64,000 nucleotides of DNA from Podospora pseudocomata (lineage: Eukaryota; Ascomycota; Sordariomycetes; Sordariales; Podosporaceae): assembly GCF_035222375.1 (NCBI RefSeq), contig NW_026946363.1:1488001-1552000 (forward strand). The letters are read 5' to 3'. Every line of letters starts with the position of its first letter. Position 1 is the first letter of the stretch. Position numbers and translations under genes: made by a program. Below, in pieces: positions 44,776 to 55,647 of this stretch. Below the pieces are notes generated by a model that saw only the letters and a program-made list of their open reading frames with translations, ran no database searches and was not told the DNA's origin.

Positions 44776-46945
44776 AATGTTTTCTTGATGAAGGTTAGTA
44801 AACGTGTAGACATGATGTTATGGGAAGGCTGGTGTAGATATACATACGGTTTCCAAGGGTCAGACCTAGTAACCGGCCTGGAAAAGGGGTTGTTGTGGCG
44901 TCCTGTACAAGTATGTTTGTGTTCCCCAGTAGGATCAAGCCTCACTCTAGTCTGGATCCTTCGGCAAAGTGGTGTTGAAAGGGAGAGGGCCTGACACACC
45001 AACCTAAGAGTCGACGCGGTCAGGAGCAGCTAGTTCTGCGAGGTCCTTGATGTCATATACTCTTTGCCATCCGCGCGGAAAAAAAGGGCGAGACGGCTCT
45101 ACCTCGCGGGCTCTTGGGCGACTGCTACATACACAAGACCGATACAATGAGAGTGTGTTGTAATATACAAAAGGACAGTTGCAATCCCTGCATCTTGTTT
45201 ATGGCTTGGCTCATTCCTTGGCACAGGGGTGGTGGTCTACTGACACTTATCGCAGCGCTTTACCAACCTAGCACACCGTTGCCGGTGTTGGGGTTCATGG
45301 TACTGTACCTTGTGCCATCGGTTGCACTACATGCTCCATTACACCTTGGCTGACACTCCCGGTCTGTGTTTTTATGTTCCAACCGCCAGAACAACAGACC
45401 CAGCACCCGCCGAGGCCCGGAGCTCCGAATAGCATTTGCTGGGCAGCCTTATCTCCTGAAGAGAAAGACTCTTATGAAGCATTCCGTAGCTCCGTAAGGG
45501 CCGATGAGTATTATGGTTGAGAGCAAGACAATATGGGATTGAGGAGAAGACATGGCTTTTCTGCAATCACAGTCAGCATGAATGAAACCATCCGGCATCT
45601 GTGCGCACATACTCGGGTCCGATTCTGCTTTCTGCCACTCGTGGTCAAGGGATGTGATGCTATAGCGGCTTATATTCATGGCTTGTACTTTTGTAGCTTC
45701 CGTTCCGGCTCCCGGGCATGGTATAGAGCTTACGGGCCGCTCGACCATCTGCAAGGCGACTGGGATCGGCTTGCCCGGTTGAGTAGCGATGGGTATTAAG
45801 ACAGACAAGACCGAGAATATTGCCTACCCACCATTGTGTTCTCCTTGAGTGGATGTTGAATGGCGATTGACAAGGATTGGTGTTGGTTGGCTCACCACGG
45901 CACTGTGATCTGCTGAGAAACTCTTGTTTTCTTTCTTTTGAGATCTGGGCAACGGTCAGGACAAGACTTTGAAATATATTGCCTAGTGGGCCTGTCGGAG
46001 TTCCCCAACATTGGCATCATAAGCTTATCATGATGTTACTCTATTCAAAAGAGCCGCCTGAGTGTGATGTAAAGCTAGGGTGCGTGTCGAGGTACTTGTC
46101 TTTTAAACACTGATGAGTGCCAACTCCACGAAACAATTTCAAGTCCCATAGCGGTTCCAGATAATGATTCGAGTCCCGAGTTAGTAAAATCGCGGTATGG
46201 CTTTGATGCCAAAACCATCCCAATCGTCAGAGGAATCCATTTGGGTGTGAATGCGGCGCCCGGTGTCCCAACCGCAAGAGCAATATATACTGCAGGTTTG
46301 ATTGCTTGGGGATGGCAGGGCCAATTTATGGTAAAAAGGCCAGTGCCAGGTCTGCCGTTAGTCGCTTGGGTGTTTGTAGATGTTCGGAACCGAGGACATC
46401 GGGGAGCGGGTACTATTCGGGCGGAGGAGTCCCAACATGGTTTTCATAAAGAGAGGCCTTCGAGAGAGGTGACTCGGTGGTCAGCTATGACTGCTTTGCC
46501 AGATCTTTATTCGAGATGATCAGATGCACTGGAGAGTTGCACCAGGATTCCATGCTGGCCGTTTGCTGCGAAACAGTGGAAACTGGTTGATCTCCTCGCT
46601 GACGAACTGTCTTGGCACGCGGAGTATGGGGCCGCTTAGCAGGGGAACGCGTGGCCTGGCTAGGGTGCTGCTGGGTCTAACTGCTTTGGACAAGAGACAA
46701 TCGTAGCCAAGTTGAACATCAAAGTCCCGAGTCAAGTGTTTGTCAAGTCACGATTGTGTTGGCGATATCTGCATCTCAACTCACGGATGTGAATGACTGA
46801 CTGGCAGCCGGCTTGTTCCACCACAGTTCCGTCCGCAGTAGTCTGGGCACTTGGCTCTGAAATCGCCAACTGGTGCGCCTCAATGATGCTCGCGCTACCA
46901 TGACCCAGTGTTACACCCAATTGATGGACTTCTCACCAATTCACC
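44776..46945. other. Divergent intergenic region (MFS transporter / zinc-finger factor)
   Basis: About 2.2 kb. Frames of 60-140 codons overlap on both strands without recognisable character. It likely contains both promoters and could include an unannotated non-coding transcript, but nothing in the sequence shows one. Confidence 0.4.
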
Positions 46946-47193
46946 ATGTATCCAATCCGCCATCTTATTGACCCGCCCACCAGTAATCCTCCTCGTGGCC
47001 AACCCCAACCACCGGTAGTTGGAATTGACCCCAACGCCTCTTTATTTACTCCACCCGTCCTCCCACACTCGACATCAGCCGCCGGTCCTCTCACCGGCAC
47101 GGCCCCGGCCTCGGCTCCGGCTGCATCACCCTCTCCGGCCTCATTTTCACATCCGTCCAGCTCGATCAATGCCAGCACCACCTCCCAGCCGCC

Positions 47194-47233
<40 letters not shown>

Positions 47234-50167
47234 CCGCCACAGCCACAGCTCCCGACATCGCTTTACCAGTGCGCTCATTGCTTGCGTCGGTATTCTCGGC
47301 CCGAGCATCTCCAGGTGAACACTCACCGTCTCCAGGCCGTATACTGTCTTCACATTACTGATGAAGATGATGCGTTAGAGACATATAGCAACCCATACTC
47401 TCGGGAAGCGCTTCGTCTGTGATGTGCGTCTTCAAACATGCTGAGCAAAACTCATCATAGCTCACCAGAAACCTGACTAATATGGTGAAAGATTTGCTCC
47501 AAAGCCTTCGCCCGGGCAGACCTCCTCAAACGTCATCGCACCAACCATCAAGATGACAACAGCAACAAACGTAAACGCCTCAGCTCCGCGGCTCCTGGTG
47601 CCGGCCGCGTTGCACATGCTTGTCAGGCATGTGCCAAGGCTAGAGTCAAGTGTGAAGAGATGAAACCGCAAGTGCCCCTGATGATGCATCACGTCTTCAC
47701 TCCTGAGCTCACACTGACTCTTATCAGATGCACAAGATGTAAGAACCGTGGGATAACGTGTGAGGTAGCATCCTCAGAGGATGCCGCGATGCACCTGCTA
47801 CATCTCTCCGCAAACGCCCATGGTTTTGAGTCCCATCTACCACCGGCCACGTCTCCGAGCGCTTCATCGCAATACCCTCAACCAATAAGTGCCGTTGCGC
47901 CTGAATTCCAACAGCCAACTTTCAACCCAGCACTGAAAAGCTTTGCGTCGTCTTCTCGATATCAGCAGCCCAGCCTTGCTAGCAACTCCCTCACGCCAGA
48001 TGATCGGCAGTTCAAAGAAGAATCACAGTTGCCAACGCCTGAAACACTAATGGACCAGAACAACCCAGACAACCTCAATCGCCCTCAGGCTACCTATCAG
48101 AACCAGGGCCTGGCTACGGTGGAGCAAGACTTGGAAAAAGCACCATTCTCAGAATTTCTACGTGATGTTCTGTACGACCAATCGTTTGGAAATTCAGCCA
48201 GAATGGCTGAGGCACAAGGACTGGCTGTTTTGGACTTTTGCGATGATGTCAACCTGGACTTTCGAGAATTTGACTTTGGTCTTCTCGAGAATTGGAACCC
48301 TGATGCCACCCAGCACGTACCTGACTCGACTACTCAAGTGGACAATTCGGCAGAGGTTGCGGCCATGCGATCGACACTCGTCAAGATCTGGACCGAATCA
48401 CCCTGGCGTTGGGTTCCGAAAAGGACCGATACGGGCTACAACGAGCAGTCTAACCTTCCACTGCTCTCCCGGGATGTACATGGATCTAAAGCTCTCAAGC
48501 CTGATCGAGTGGTAAAAGACACTCTGCATAGCTCCAACCGGGACAAGATCTTGGCCATCGTTCTGAGCACATGCAGGGAAAATAGCATGATAAATCGCGT
48601 GGCTTCATCGTTTCCCTCGGCCGAGATGATGGATACCTGGATTCATGTCTTTTTGGCTGCACACATGTGCCAAGTCTCATCATGGATTCACTATGGCTCG
48701 TTTTCCATGAACCACCAATCTCCAGAGTGGCTCGCCATAGCCACCGCTGCTGGTGCCGTTCTGGCCCCGGTCACTACCCTAAGAAGATTCGGTTTCGCGC
48801 TACAAGAAGCCGTCCGTATCTCCATTCCAGGCAGATTTGAAGAAAACAACACCAACATCGGCCTCCTCGGCCCAGTCCAAGCTCTGATGCTAGTGCAAGA
48901 CGTCGGCCTCTGGAGCGGCAACCGTCGGAAAATGGAAATAGCAGAATGTCATCTCTCGGTTCCCATGGCCATGATGCGCTACAGAGGAAAATTCACCAAA
49001 ACCGCCTACCCAGACGTCATCATCCACCCCTCCGACGAGGGCAAAGTCCTCGAAGAAAAATGGAAAAAATGGTACCAACTCGAATCATGGAAACGTCTCG
49101 TCTTCCACGCTTACCTCCGAGATGCCCAGGTGTCCATGACACAATTCAACAACCCCTCCATGTCCTACGCCGAGCTCACCCTCCCTTTACCCTGCTCGAA
49201 AGATCTCTGGTTTGCACGCACAGCAGAGGAGTTCAAAATCCGGTATCTCGAATCTCGGACTAACTGTGAGGGCAACAAACGCCCTCCATCGCTAGGCGAT
49301 TTATTCAGGGACATCAACCTCCTCGCCACGAACCACCACCTCCTCGACGTGCAATACGCCATAAGTATCTACCTCCACGGATTCTGGTCCCTAATATGGG
49401 AGTACCGCCAGCTCAAATCCATCCTTTCCTCCTCCCCTTTACCCACTACTGACCCCTCGCTCTCCCCCGAAATGCTCCTCACCCAACGCCACGGCGAACT
49501 CCGCCGTCAACTCTCCCTCTTCCAATCCGTCACCCGCGGCTGGCACGAGATGTTGTCTGCCCAAGAATCCATGATTCTCCACCTCCTCCAAATGAACCTC
49601 CACGTTTCACTAATCGACCTCCAACTGTTGACCGGCAAAGAAGGGGAAGACCAAGCAAGAAGGGTCTACCCCCTTTTGCAGAAATGGTGTCTCGAATCGA
49701 GCGACAGCCGCCAGGCGTTGTATCATGCCGGTCAGATCTTCCGATGGGGGAGGAATTTCCCCAAGGGACATCTAAAGGACTTTTGGGCGATTGCGGTGCA
49801 CCATGCTGCGCTTTGTTTGTGGACTTATGGGATCATTATCAGGGCGTCAGGGAGGAGGAAAGGTGGGGGGATGGGGGCACCGTTGGTGATTGATGGGGAG
49901 GGGTTGGAAGGGGCGGGGTTGGAGGAGTGGTTGGTTTATGGGGGGGAGGGGAGGGAGGTGGCTGTACAGGGGATGGGGAAGAGGGGGGTTGTTTCGGTGG
50001 AGGATCCGAGGGGGGTGATGGAGGTTGCGAGGGGGGTTTTGGAGGCGAATTTTGTGGAGGGGGGGACGGGGGAGGTTAAGGAGGGGGGGTTGCCGCCGGT
50101 TAGTGAGAATATTGTTGTTGTTTTGAGGCAGTTGGGGAATGCGGCTTGGGCGGTGGGGTTTGGGTAG
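46946..50167 (+). CDS. Transcription factor with tandem C2H2 fingers and a Zn2Cys6 domain
   Basis: Exons 46946-47314, 47379-47423, 47492-47667 and 47728-50167 encode about 1009 residues. A Pro/Ser-rich N-terminus with 13 Gln (pure CAA run) precedes two C2H2 fingers at about residues 107-129 (YQCAHCLRRYSRPEHLQ then RHIATH) and 135-157 (FVCDICSKAFARADLLKRH). A KRKR nuclear signal follows, then a fungal Zn2Cys6 binuclear cluster at about 182-208 with spacing CX2CX6CX5CX2CX6C. The remainder resembles the fungal-specific transcription-factor middle homology region. The third intron (47668-47727) starts GCAAGT, a GC-AG intron of 60 bp with no stop; it falls between the third and fourth Cys. The dual-finger layout is known in several ascomycete regulators. 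The targets are unknown. The 3' 450 bases are extremely G-rich. Confidence 0.87.
47195..47233 (+). repeat. (CAA)13 microsatellite coding polyglutamine
   Basis: Thirteen uninterrupted CAA codons in the first exon of the zinc-finger factor, flanked by proline codons. The purity of the run suggests length variation between strains. Confidence 0.9.
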
Positions 50168-50662
50168 TTGGAAGGGGGGGAGGGAGGGTGGATGCGGTTG
50201 AGGGGGCACCCTCTCTATAGATAATGAGTACAGGAAAAGTAGGTTGACCTATATTATATCATGAATTATGCCTCAATAGTAAAATAGTAGGCAGATTAGC
50301 TATCTTTGAAGGCCTAATGAATAACCTTCGAGGTATGATTCACAATAGGAGACGGGTTAAACCTACCTTTTATATGCCAATTGTTTTGCGGGGAGGGTAC
50401 CTAAGTGGAAGGAATGAACGGCAGACGGCAGGTGCAGTTGTGTCGTGCCTTCCTTTGTTGATCTTTTCGGATCTCAAAACAGGAAGGCGCAAGGTGATAT
50501 AGACAGTTTGATACCACAATTTTGCATAGGTAGGAAGGAGCATTTCATGTTAATAGCTTCCTTGAAAGGACGCTGAAAGGTATAATAGAAACAGTTATTT
50601 ATTAAGGCATAGGTACATGTAAATGCAAAATCATGTATCATCACTGTAACATTCCATCTTGG
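50168..50662. other. AT-richer convergent intergenic region
   Basis: About 0.5 kb between the 3' ends of the zinc-finger factor and the acidic-repeat gene. It is markedly more AT-rich than the flanking genes and rich in TA steps, consistent with 3' flanks and perhaps an old mutated repeat. No family is recognisable. Confidence 0.35.
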
Positions 50663-51667
50663 TTAACGCCCACCACAGTCTCCTTCCCTCCTTCTCAGAA
50701 AATGCTCCAAAGAGGTGTTATCACTCCTCGCCCCTGCTAACCTCGCCCCCATCTCCTTCTGTAACACTTGGCCTAGAAACTGCTGGAGAAGTGACTCCAG
50801 CTCGGAAGTTTTGAATCGATGGTGGTGATTCCTACCGCGTATGGTGCGCAGTCTGGCTTTATTGATGGCGTCGATCTGCTTTCGCCGTTCTTGTTCGGAT
50901 GGAGGGGGTACTCCGGCAGGTCTATCAGATGGGTCTATCCCGATGATCACAGTTTGCTTCCCGTCGATTGCTATTGTCCTTCGGTGATCGGGCACAAAGG
51001 GTGTGTCCTCGTCATCTGTGTCGTCGTCCACGGCATCCTTTCCATGCTCGGGCACATCCTCCTCATCCATCCGACAGTCAGGAACAAACGGCACATCCTC
51101 CTCATCCGTCTCGTCCTCTTCGTCCACTTTTCTTTGTGACAGATGCACCCGCTCCTCCCACCACTCCTTCCATCCTTCTTCATCAATGCCCGCTTGATCT
51201 TGGGGGCCGTGTAGCGGGATGATCCTCTCCCATTGAAACAGCAACTCCTTCAGCCTGTCAATTCTCTCCGCTACCTGTTCTGCGGCAGATTGCCCCTCAT
51301 CTGGCGGAACCCAGCCACAGCCATTCTTGAGGGTGAAGAAGTCGTCTAGATCTCGGAGGAGAGTGCAGGATCTGTTGTGGGGGAAGTAGAGGTTGAGTTC
51401 GAGGGGTGCGGTCCTCAGGTTGGAGGGGCTGAGGAGAGTTGAGGGTAGGGAGAGGGAGAAAGCCAGCGGGAGTGAGAGGAGGGAGTTGTAAGTTTGGTGG
51501 TGGAGGTGGGTGTGAAGTTGGGGTTTGGATTTTGGTCTGGAGAGGATTGTTGGCGGTGGCGGCGGCGGCGGTGGTGGTGTGGATGATAGCAATGGAGAGT
51601 GTAATAATGGAGAGGGTGGTAAGGGAGGGTAAATTGTGAGCTTTGGTAGGGGAGGGTGGATTATCAT
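50663..51667 (-). CDS. Unknown protein with duplicated acidic DDE...PFVPD motif
   Basis: Intronless minus-strand frame of 334 codons; ATG at 51667. The first 60 residues are proline-rich low complexity (a nine-Pro run). The centre is protein-like: LELNLYFPHNRSCTLLRDLD, KNGCGWVPPDEGQSAAEQVA and ERIDRLKELLFQWERIIPLH. An acidic unit is then repeated, ETDEEDVPFVPDCR and DTDDEDTPFVPDHR, about 30 residues apart. The C-terminal part is basic and helical (RKQIDAINKARLRTIRGRN). I recognise no family. Composition and the internal duplication support a real gene, but no homologue is known to me, so existence is moderately certain and function unknown. An unseen upstream exon is possible. Confidence 0.55.
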   Translation of the reverse strand: MIIHPPLPKLTIYPPLPPSPLLHSPLLSSTPPPPPPPPPTILSRPKSKPQLHTHLHHQTYNSLLSLPLAFSLSLPSTLLSPSNLRTAPLELNLYFPHNRSCTLLRDLDDFFTLKNGCGWVPPDEGQSAAEQVAERIDRLKELLFQWERIIPLHGPQDQAGIDEEGWKEWWEERVHLSQRKVDEEDETDEEDVPFVPDCRMDEEDVPEHGKDAVDDDTDDEDTPFVPDHRRTIAIDGKQTVIIGIDPSDRPAGVPPPSEQERRKQIDAINKARLRTIRGRNHHHRFKTSELESLLQQFLGQVLQKEMGARLAGARSDNTSLEHFLRRREGDCGGR

Positions 51668-53322
51668 GTTTGGTTGCTGTTACGGGCGAGTACTGGAAAT
51701 AAAAATAACAAAGGTCAGCTCTGTATGAGGTGACTAGGTAAGGAGGCAGCTCAGCCTTATAAGAACAGCAAGGGGCTTCAAGAGCCTCACTCGAGAAACA
51801 CAGAGGCAGAGGTAAACGAGCGGACGATCTCAAACCGGTCAGGCAAACAACGCCCGCGAAAAGAGATAAAGATTGGGGAATAAGATGGACATTGTTGATC
51901 GCTATTTGCTGAACACGAAGAAAAGCAGCTCGTGACTCGAGCCTCCAGACCCGTAAGGCTGATCTGGAATGGGGACGCAATCTTTAAAGTTCTCACCTGA
52001 AACACAGAACGAACGGTGAACAGCTGGCGGTATATTGTCAGCCAACAACGTCGGCAGATGCATTGCTGGCTATCATTGCCACTCGCAGCGGTGTTATACG
52101 GCGACGTATCAAAGCCGTTCCCGGCGGTGTGGTTGACGGATGCCTCCGCAGCGTGCAGTGGTGGAGAGGGGTCACTTGTGCTGCGGTGAGAGGCTGAGGC
52201 AAGCTGGGGTGGGGAGCAGCCTCGTTTCAGATGCTGTGTTACACGAACCGTCAAAGAGGCATTGGAATTATCGAGAGGGGTTAAGTGTTTTCGTGAGGCT
52301 TGAAGGTGTTGGTGATATCATCTGCGGGGCATACGGATACAAATCCCGTCAGGATGTCAAGCTCGTCACTCGAACCCCAAGCCTTGGGCAAGGTCCAGAC
52401 TGGTCGTTGAATCGCATCTCTTGGCGGATTCCAGTTCGACATGAGTGCCAAGTCGTCCTAACCCTCTTCAGGATGAAGCTGTCATCCGAAACGTCAATCC
52501 CTGCTTCCAATGTGGGGCTGGTGCTCATCCTGAAACGAAACGGGTTGCGGGGCATCCACAATAGACTTGATAATAAGTAGCATGAAGTTTGTCTTTCTCT
52601 GACAAACTGCAACCCGTGAGTCAACTGGTGATAAAAGGGTGGACTGAAGTGGATGAGATACCGTAATATCGATGTCCTTTATGTAAAAATAAGACCGCAC
52701 AAACCGAGGGGGAAGCCATATATTCGATATGTAGACGTAAAATGCGGGGTCATCCTTCCTGGCTTAGACACTTACACATTTGCCGTGTCAACCAGGAAGC
52801 GAGTAAACAAAACACCGCGACACGCATGAACAACAATAACCCATTGAAATCATGATGACCCCTGACAATTTCCTAAACCAGACTTGACTGGCAACGCGTC
52901 GAACTTCACGCGCGGTGCAGCTTGTGGATGGGATGGGTGGGTAAGGTAGGGAGGAGGCACCAAAGCTTATGGCAATACGGACTACGGAGTGTACATAGCC
53001 TGGAGTTACACAACCCACCACACCATGAACTGTTTAAATAGACATTTTCAATTGGCTACCTAGCATCTTTGACCCCCCTCCCCGAGCTTTTGGCATCTTC
53101 CATCTGTTGTCGACGAGGTGCCTGCCAAGACATTGAAGTGTCCCTTCCCTGTGCATTCACCCTGCACTTTCCTGCATCCTGGAATCCTGGCCTTCCCACG
53201 TTCGGGACCCGCTCCCTTTATTTTCGACTCTTTTGGTCTCTCTGCTGGCTTCTTCTCTCCCAAACACCTCATCCTCTTTGCATCCACATTTCTTTCCAAT
53301 CGACGCGTCTCAATCAGCAAAT
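51668..53322. other. Divergent intergenic region upstream of the NTF2-like gene
   Basis: About 1.65 kb with no recognised gene. From about 53060 to 53320 the plus strand is strongly pyrimidine-rich, a likely promoter/leader of the NTF2-like gene. Overlapping short frames elsewhere look random. Confidence 0.4.
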
Positions 53323-55026
53323 ATGGCGCTTCAGGCTGCGTACAAGCAGTTTCTAGCTGCACCAACCCCGACTGTGCTCGCGCAAGACGCGTCTCTGCAC
53401 TACATTACCTCGACGACAAGTTTCAACGGTCCCGATAGCATTATCAAGCACTTTTCGACCTTCCGCAACCAGAGCAAGAAGAAGAAGGAAGACGTGCTTT
53501 TCGTCATCGAGGGGCAGAACGCCGTGGTCCTGGAGGCTGAGCTTGTCATCGAATTTATTTCCAGCGGCGGCCCGTATCTGCCTGGATTGGACGACAACTT
53601 CCTTGCCGACCGGACTGTGTCTTTTGCCGTTACCCACATCGTCTTGTTCGATGCCGACGGCAAGATTCTCCAGATCCGCCAGAACTGGGACCAAGGGTCG
53701 CTGCTGAAGCAACTCGACGTTATTGGCAAGTCGGGTCGCAACTGGCCCATTCGCGATGGCAAGGACCAGGTCAGCTTGATTGCGAAATGCGTCAAGGGAG
53801 GCGGAGCTCCTGGGTTTACTACTGATCTTCCCATGCATAACCGCACCAAGTCGACCAACCCTCTCCGCGATCCTCACGCCTCCTTGGCTTTGTTCGCCCC
53901 GCGCGAGGAGCAGGAAGAGGTTACCGTCATCTCTCCCTATGCTGGCCGCAGACCTACCCAGCGTTCCTTTACCGAAATTCTGGGCGACGAGCCTGAGGAG
54001 CCCGCTTCCCCCAGCAACGGCCGCGAGCGTTCTGTGTCTCCAAGCAAGGCCAAGGCCGGGGTTAGCAAGAACTTCCAAGCTGTCCGCCTTTTTGACCGCG
54101 ACGATGGTACCGCCGAGGCCGACACGCCCGAGAACGGCAGATCGCCCGAACGTGTCATCCGCCCGAACCCAAAGAAGTACCAACACTTCGACTTTGATGA
54201 CGGCCACTCTCAGGAGGCCCCGAAGCCCGCTCCTGCTCCCGCAAAGAGCTCCAAGCATGGTGCTTCGTGGGGCTTTGAGGACTTCGTAACGCCACAAAAG
54301 CCGACAGCATCCCGCACCTTGCACAAGGCCCGGGAAGCTCGCAATTGGTCTACTGAAGATGCCATTACTGAGGAGCAACCTGCCCCCAAGGCCCAGCAGG
54401 CCAAGGGCCGCATTACTGCCGAGGCTCACTTTGACTTTGTCGACGACGGTGAGACGCCAGCTGGCGGTCGGTTCCGCGGCCCACCCCGTGGTAGGGGTCA
54501 GAATGAAGGGCAGCACCTGTACGAAATGAACCTGTACAAGGAGGACGGCAGTGCGCCGACCCCAGGTCCTGCTCCTCTCGGCAATATTACAAACCAAGCC
54601 GGACGCCACAAGTCATTCGATCCTCACTTTGAGATGACGGACGAGTCTCCTCGGGATAGCAACGACGGCAAAGACAAGGCTGAGAAGCTCGGTGATGACA
54701 GGAAGAAAGCAGTGCGCATGATGGAGAGCAACTGGGAGACCTATGATGTTTCGCCCGCTGCCCTGAAGGAGAACAACAACCCTAATGGCAAGACGAGAGG
54801 AATTGTCACAGCCGGTGATGGCATGGGCAATAAGAAGGGCGGTTGGGGCTTGGCCGAGAAGAAAGAGCGCGGTATCAACACTGCTGGCGACGGGATGGGT
54901 GGCAGAAAGGGTGCTGGCCGCGGGTGGGCGCTGGGTGACGAGAGCGACGAGGACGCGCCAACTCAGCCCCAGAAAAAGGGCGGCCGTGGGCCTCCTGCCA
55001 AGGCGGAGAGCTTCTGGGACTTTTAA
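53323..55026 (+). CDS. NTF2-like domain protein with repeated C-terminal motifs
   Basis: Intronless gene of 567 residues. The first 150 or so residues look like an NTF2-like cone fold: ASLHYITSTTSFNGPDSIIK, VLEAELVIEFISSGGPYLPG and FAVTHIVLFDADGKILQIRQ then NWDQGSLLKQLDVIG. The rest is disordered and carries repeated short aromatic-acidic motifs (YQHFDFDDG, AHFDFVDDGE, HFEMTDES) and a C-terminal pair GIVTAGDGMGNKKGGWGL and GINTAGDGMGGRKGAGRGWAL, ending ESFWDF. RGG-like pieces (GGRFRGPPRGRG) hint at RNA or ribosome association. Fungal proteins of this layout exist, but I know no tested function. A 418-codon antisense frame over the gene is a composition shadow. The start is the first ATG after a pyrimidine-rich leader. 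Confidence 0.82.
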   Translation: MALQAAYKQFLAAPTPTVLAQDASLHYITSTTSFNGPDSIIKHFSTFRNQSKKKKEDVLFVIEGQNAVVLEAELVIEFISSGGPYLPGLDDNFLADRTVSFAVTHIVLFDADGKILQIRQNWDQGSLLKQLDVIGKSGRNWPIRDGKDQVSLIAKCVKGGGAPGFTTDLPMHNRTKSTNPLRDPHASLALFAPREEQEEVTVISPYAGRRPTQRSFTEILGDEPEEPASPSNGRERSVSPSKAKAGVSKNFQAVRLFDRDDGTAEADTPENGRSPERVIRPNPKKYQHFDFDDGHSQEAPKPAPAPAKSSKHGASWGFEDFVTPQKPTASRTLHKAREARNWSTEDAITEEQPAPKAQQAKGRITAEAHFDFVDDGETPAGGRFRGPPRGRGQNEGQHLYEMNLYKEDGSAPTPGPAPLGNITNQAGRHKSFDPHFEMTDESPRDSNDGKDKAEKLGDDRKKAVRMMESNWETYDVSPAALKENNNPNGKTRGIVTAGDGMGNKKGGWGLAEKKERGINTAGDGMGGRKGAGRGWALGDESDEDAPTQPQKKGGRGPPAKAESFWDF

Positions 55027-55647
55027 GAACGGATTTCGCATTTTTTTGATCATGATCAGTCCACTTTCATGACAAAAAAGACAGCTTGTACGTCTACTGG
55101 GAGGTCCTTTTTACAGAGCATGCTCTGTTTCTTTTTTCTGTGTGAGGCTCGTCGATGTTTCCTGGGCGTTTTTGCCAGTTGACGGAGTATCAAGAGCGTG
55201 GAGGGGAGGGTTATAAAAATGTAACCCTGGGATTTTTATGTTATGATTGATTGTTGTTATGCTTTAACTGGCCTGGATGAGGATAGGAAGAAGGAACAGG
55301 GATATGTTTGTTAGGTTACCAGGTAGTGTAAACTGATTTCAACCGAAGAGAGACTTTTACTTGACTTGCCGGTGATGTTTTCTCTCAGGGCTAATGGCGT
55401 GCTGTTGCGAACTTGTTCAGATCAGTCTATAGACTATCTGACACAACTAAGGAGAGGTTTCAGAAATTTGGGTAGAGCAATTCGAAGTGTCTTTGAATGC
55501 TATATATTAAAAATAATCCAGCCACCCTCCTGAAAAGAGAACAACCCGCCATGTGTAAAATAACGTCAAGCTTTTATACGCGAGGCGCGAGCATCATATA
55601 TCTTATTCCCCCTCACGCTCGCTGCCCTTTGCCCTTTCCTTTCCATA
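55027..55647. other. Convergent 3' region (NTF2-like / permease)
   Basis: About 0.6 kb with T-rich stretches after the NTF2-like stop and AT-rich sequence near 55480-55560. Consistent with 3' UTRs; no gene seen. Confidence 0.4.

Noticed and set aside
53353-54609. 418-codon antisense open frame over the NTF2-like gene
   Set aside because: It mirrors a highly C-biased coding strand; its protein has no motif or signal while the sense protein does.
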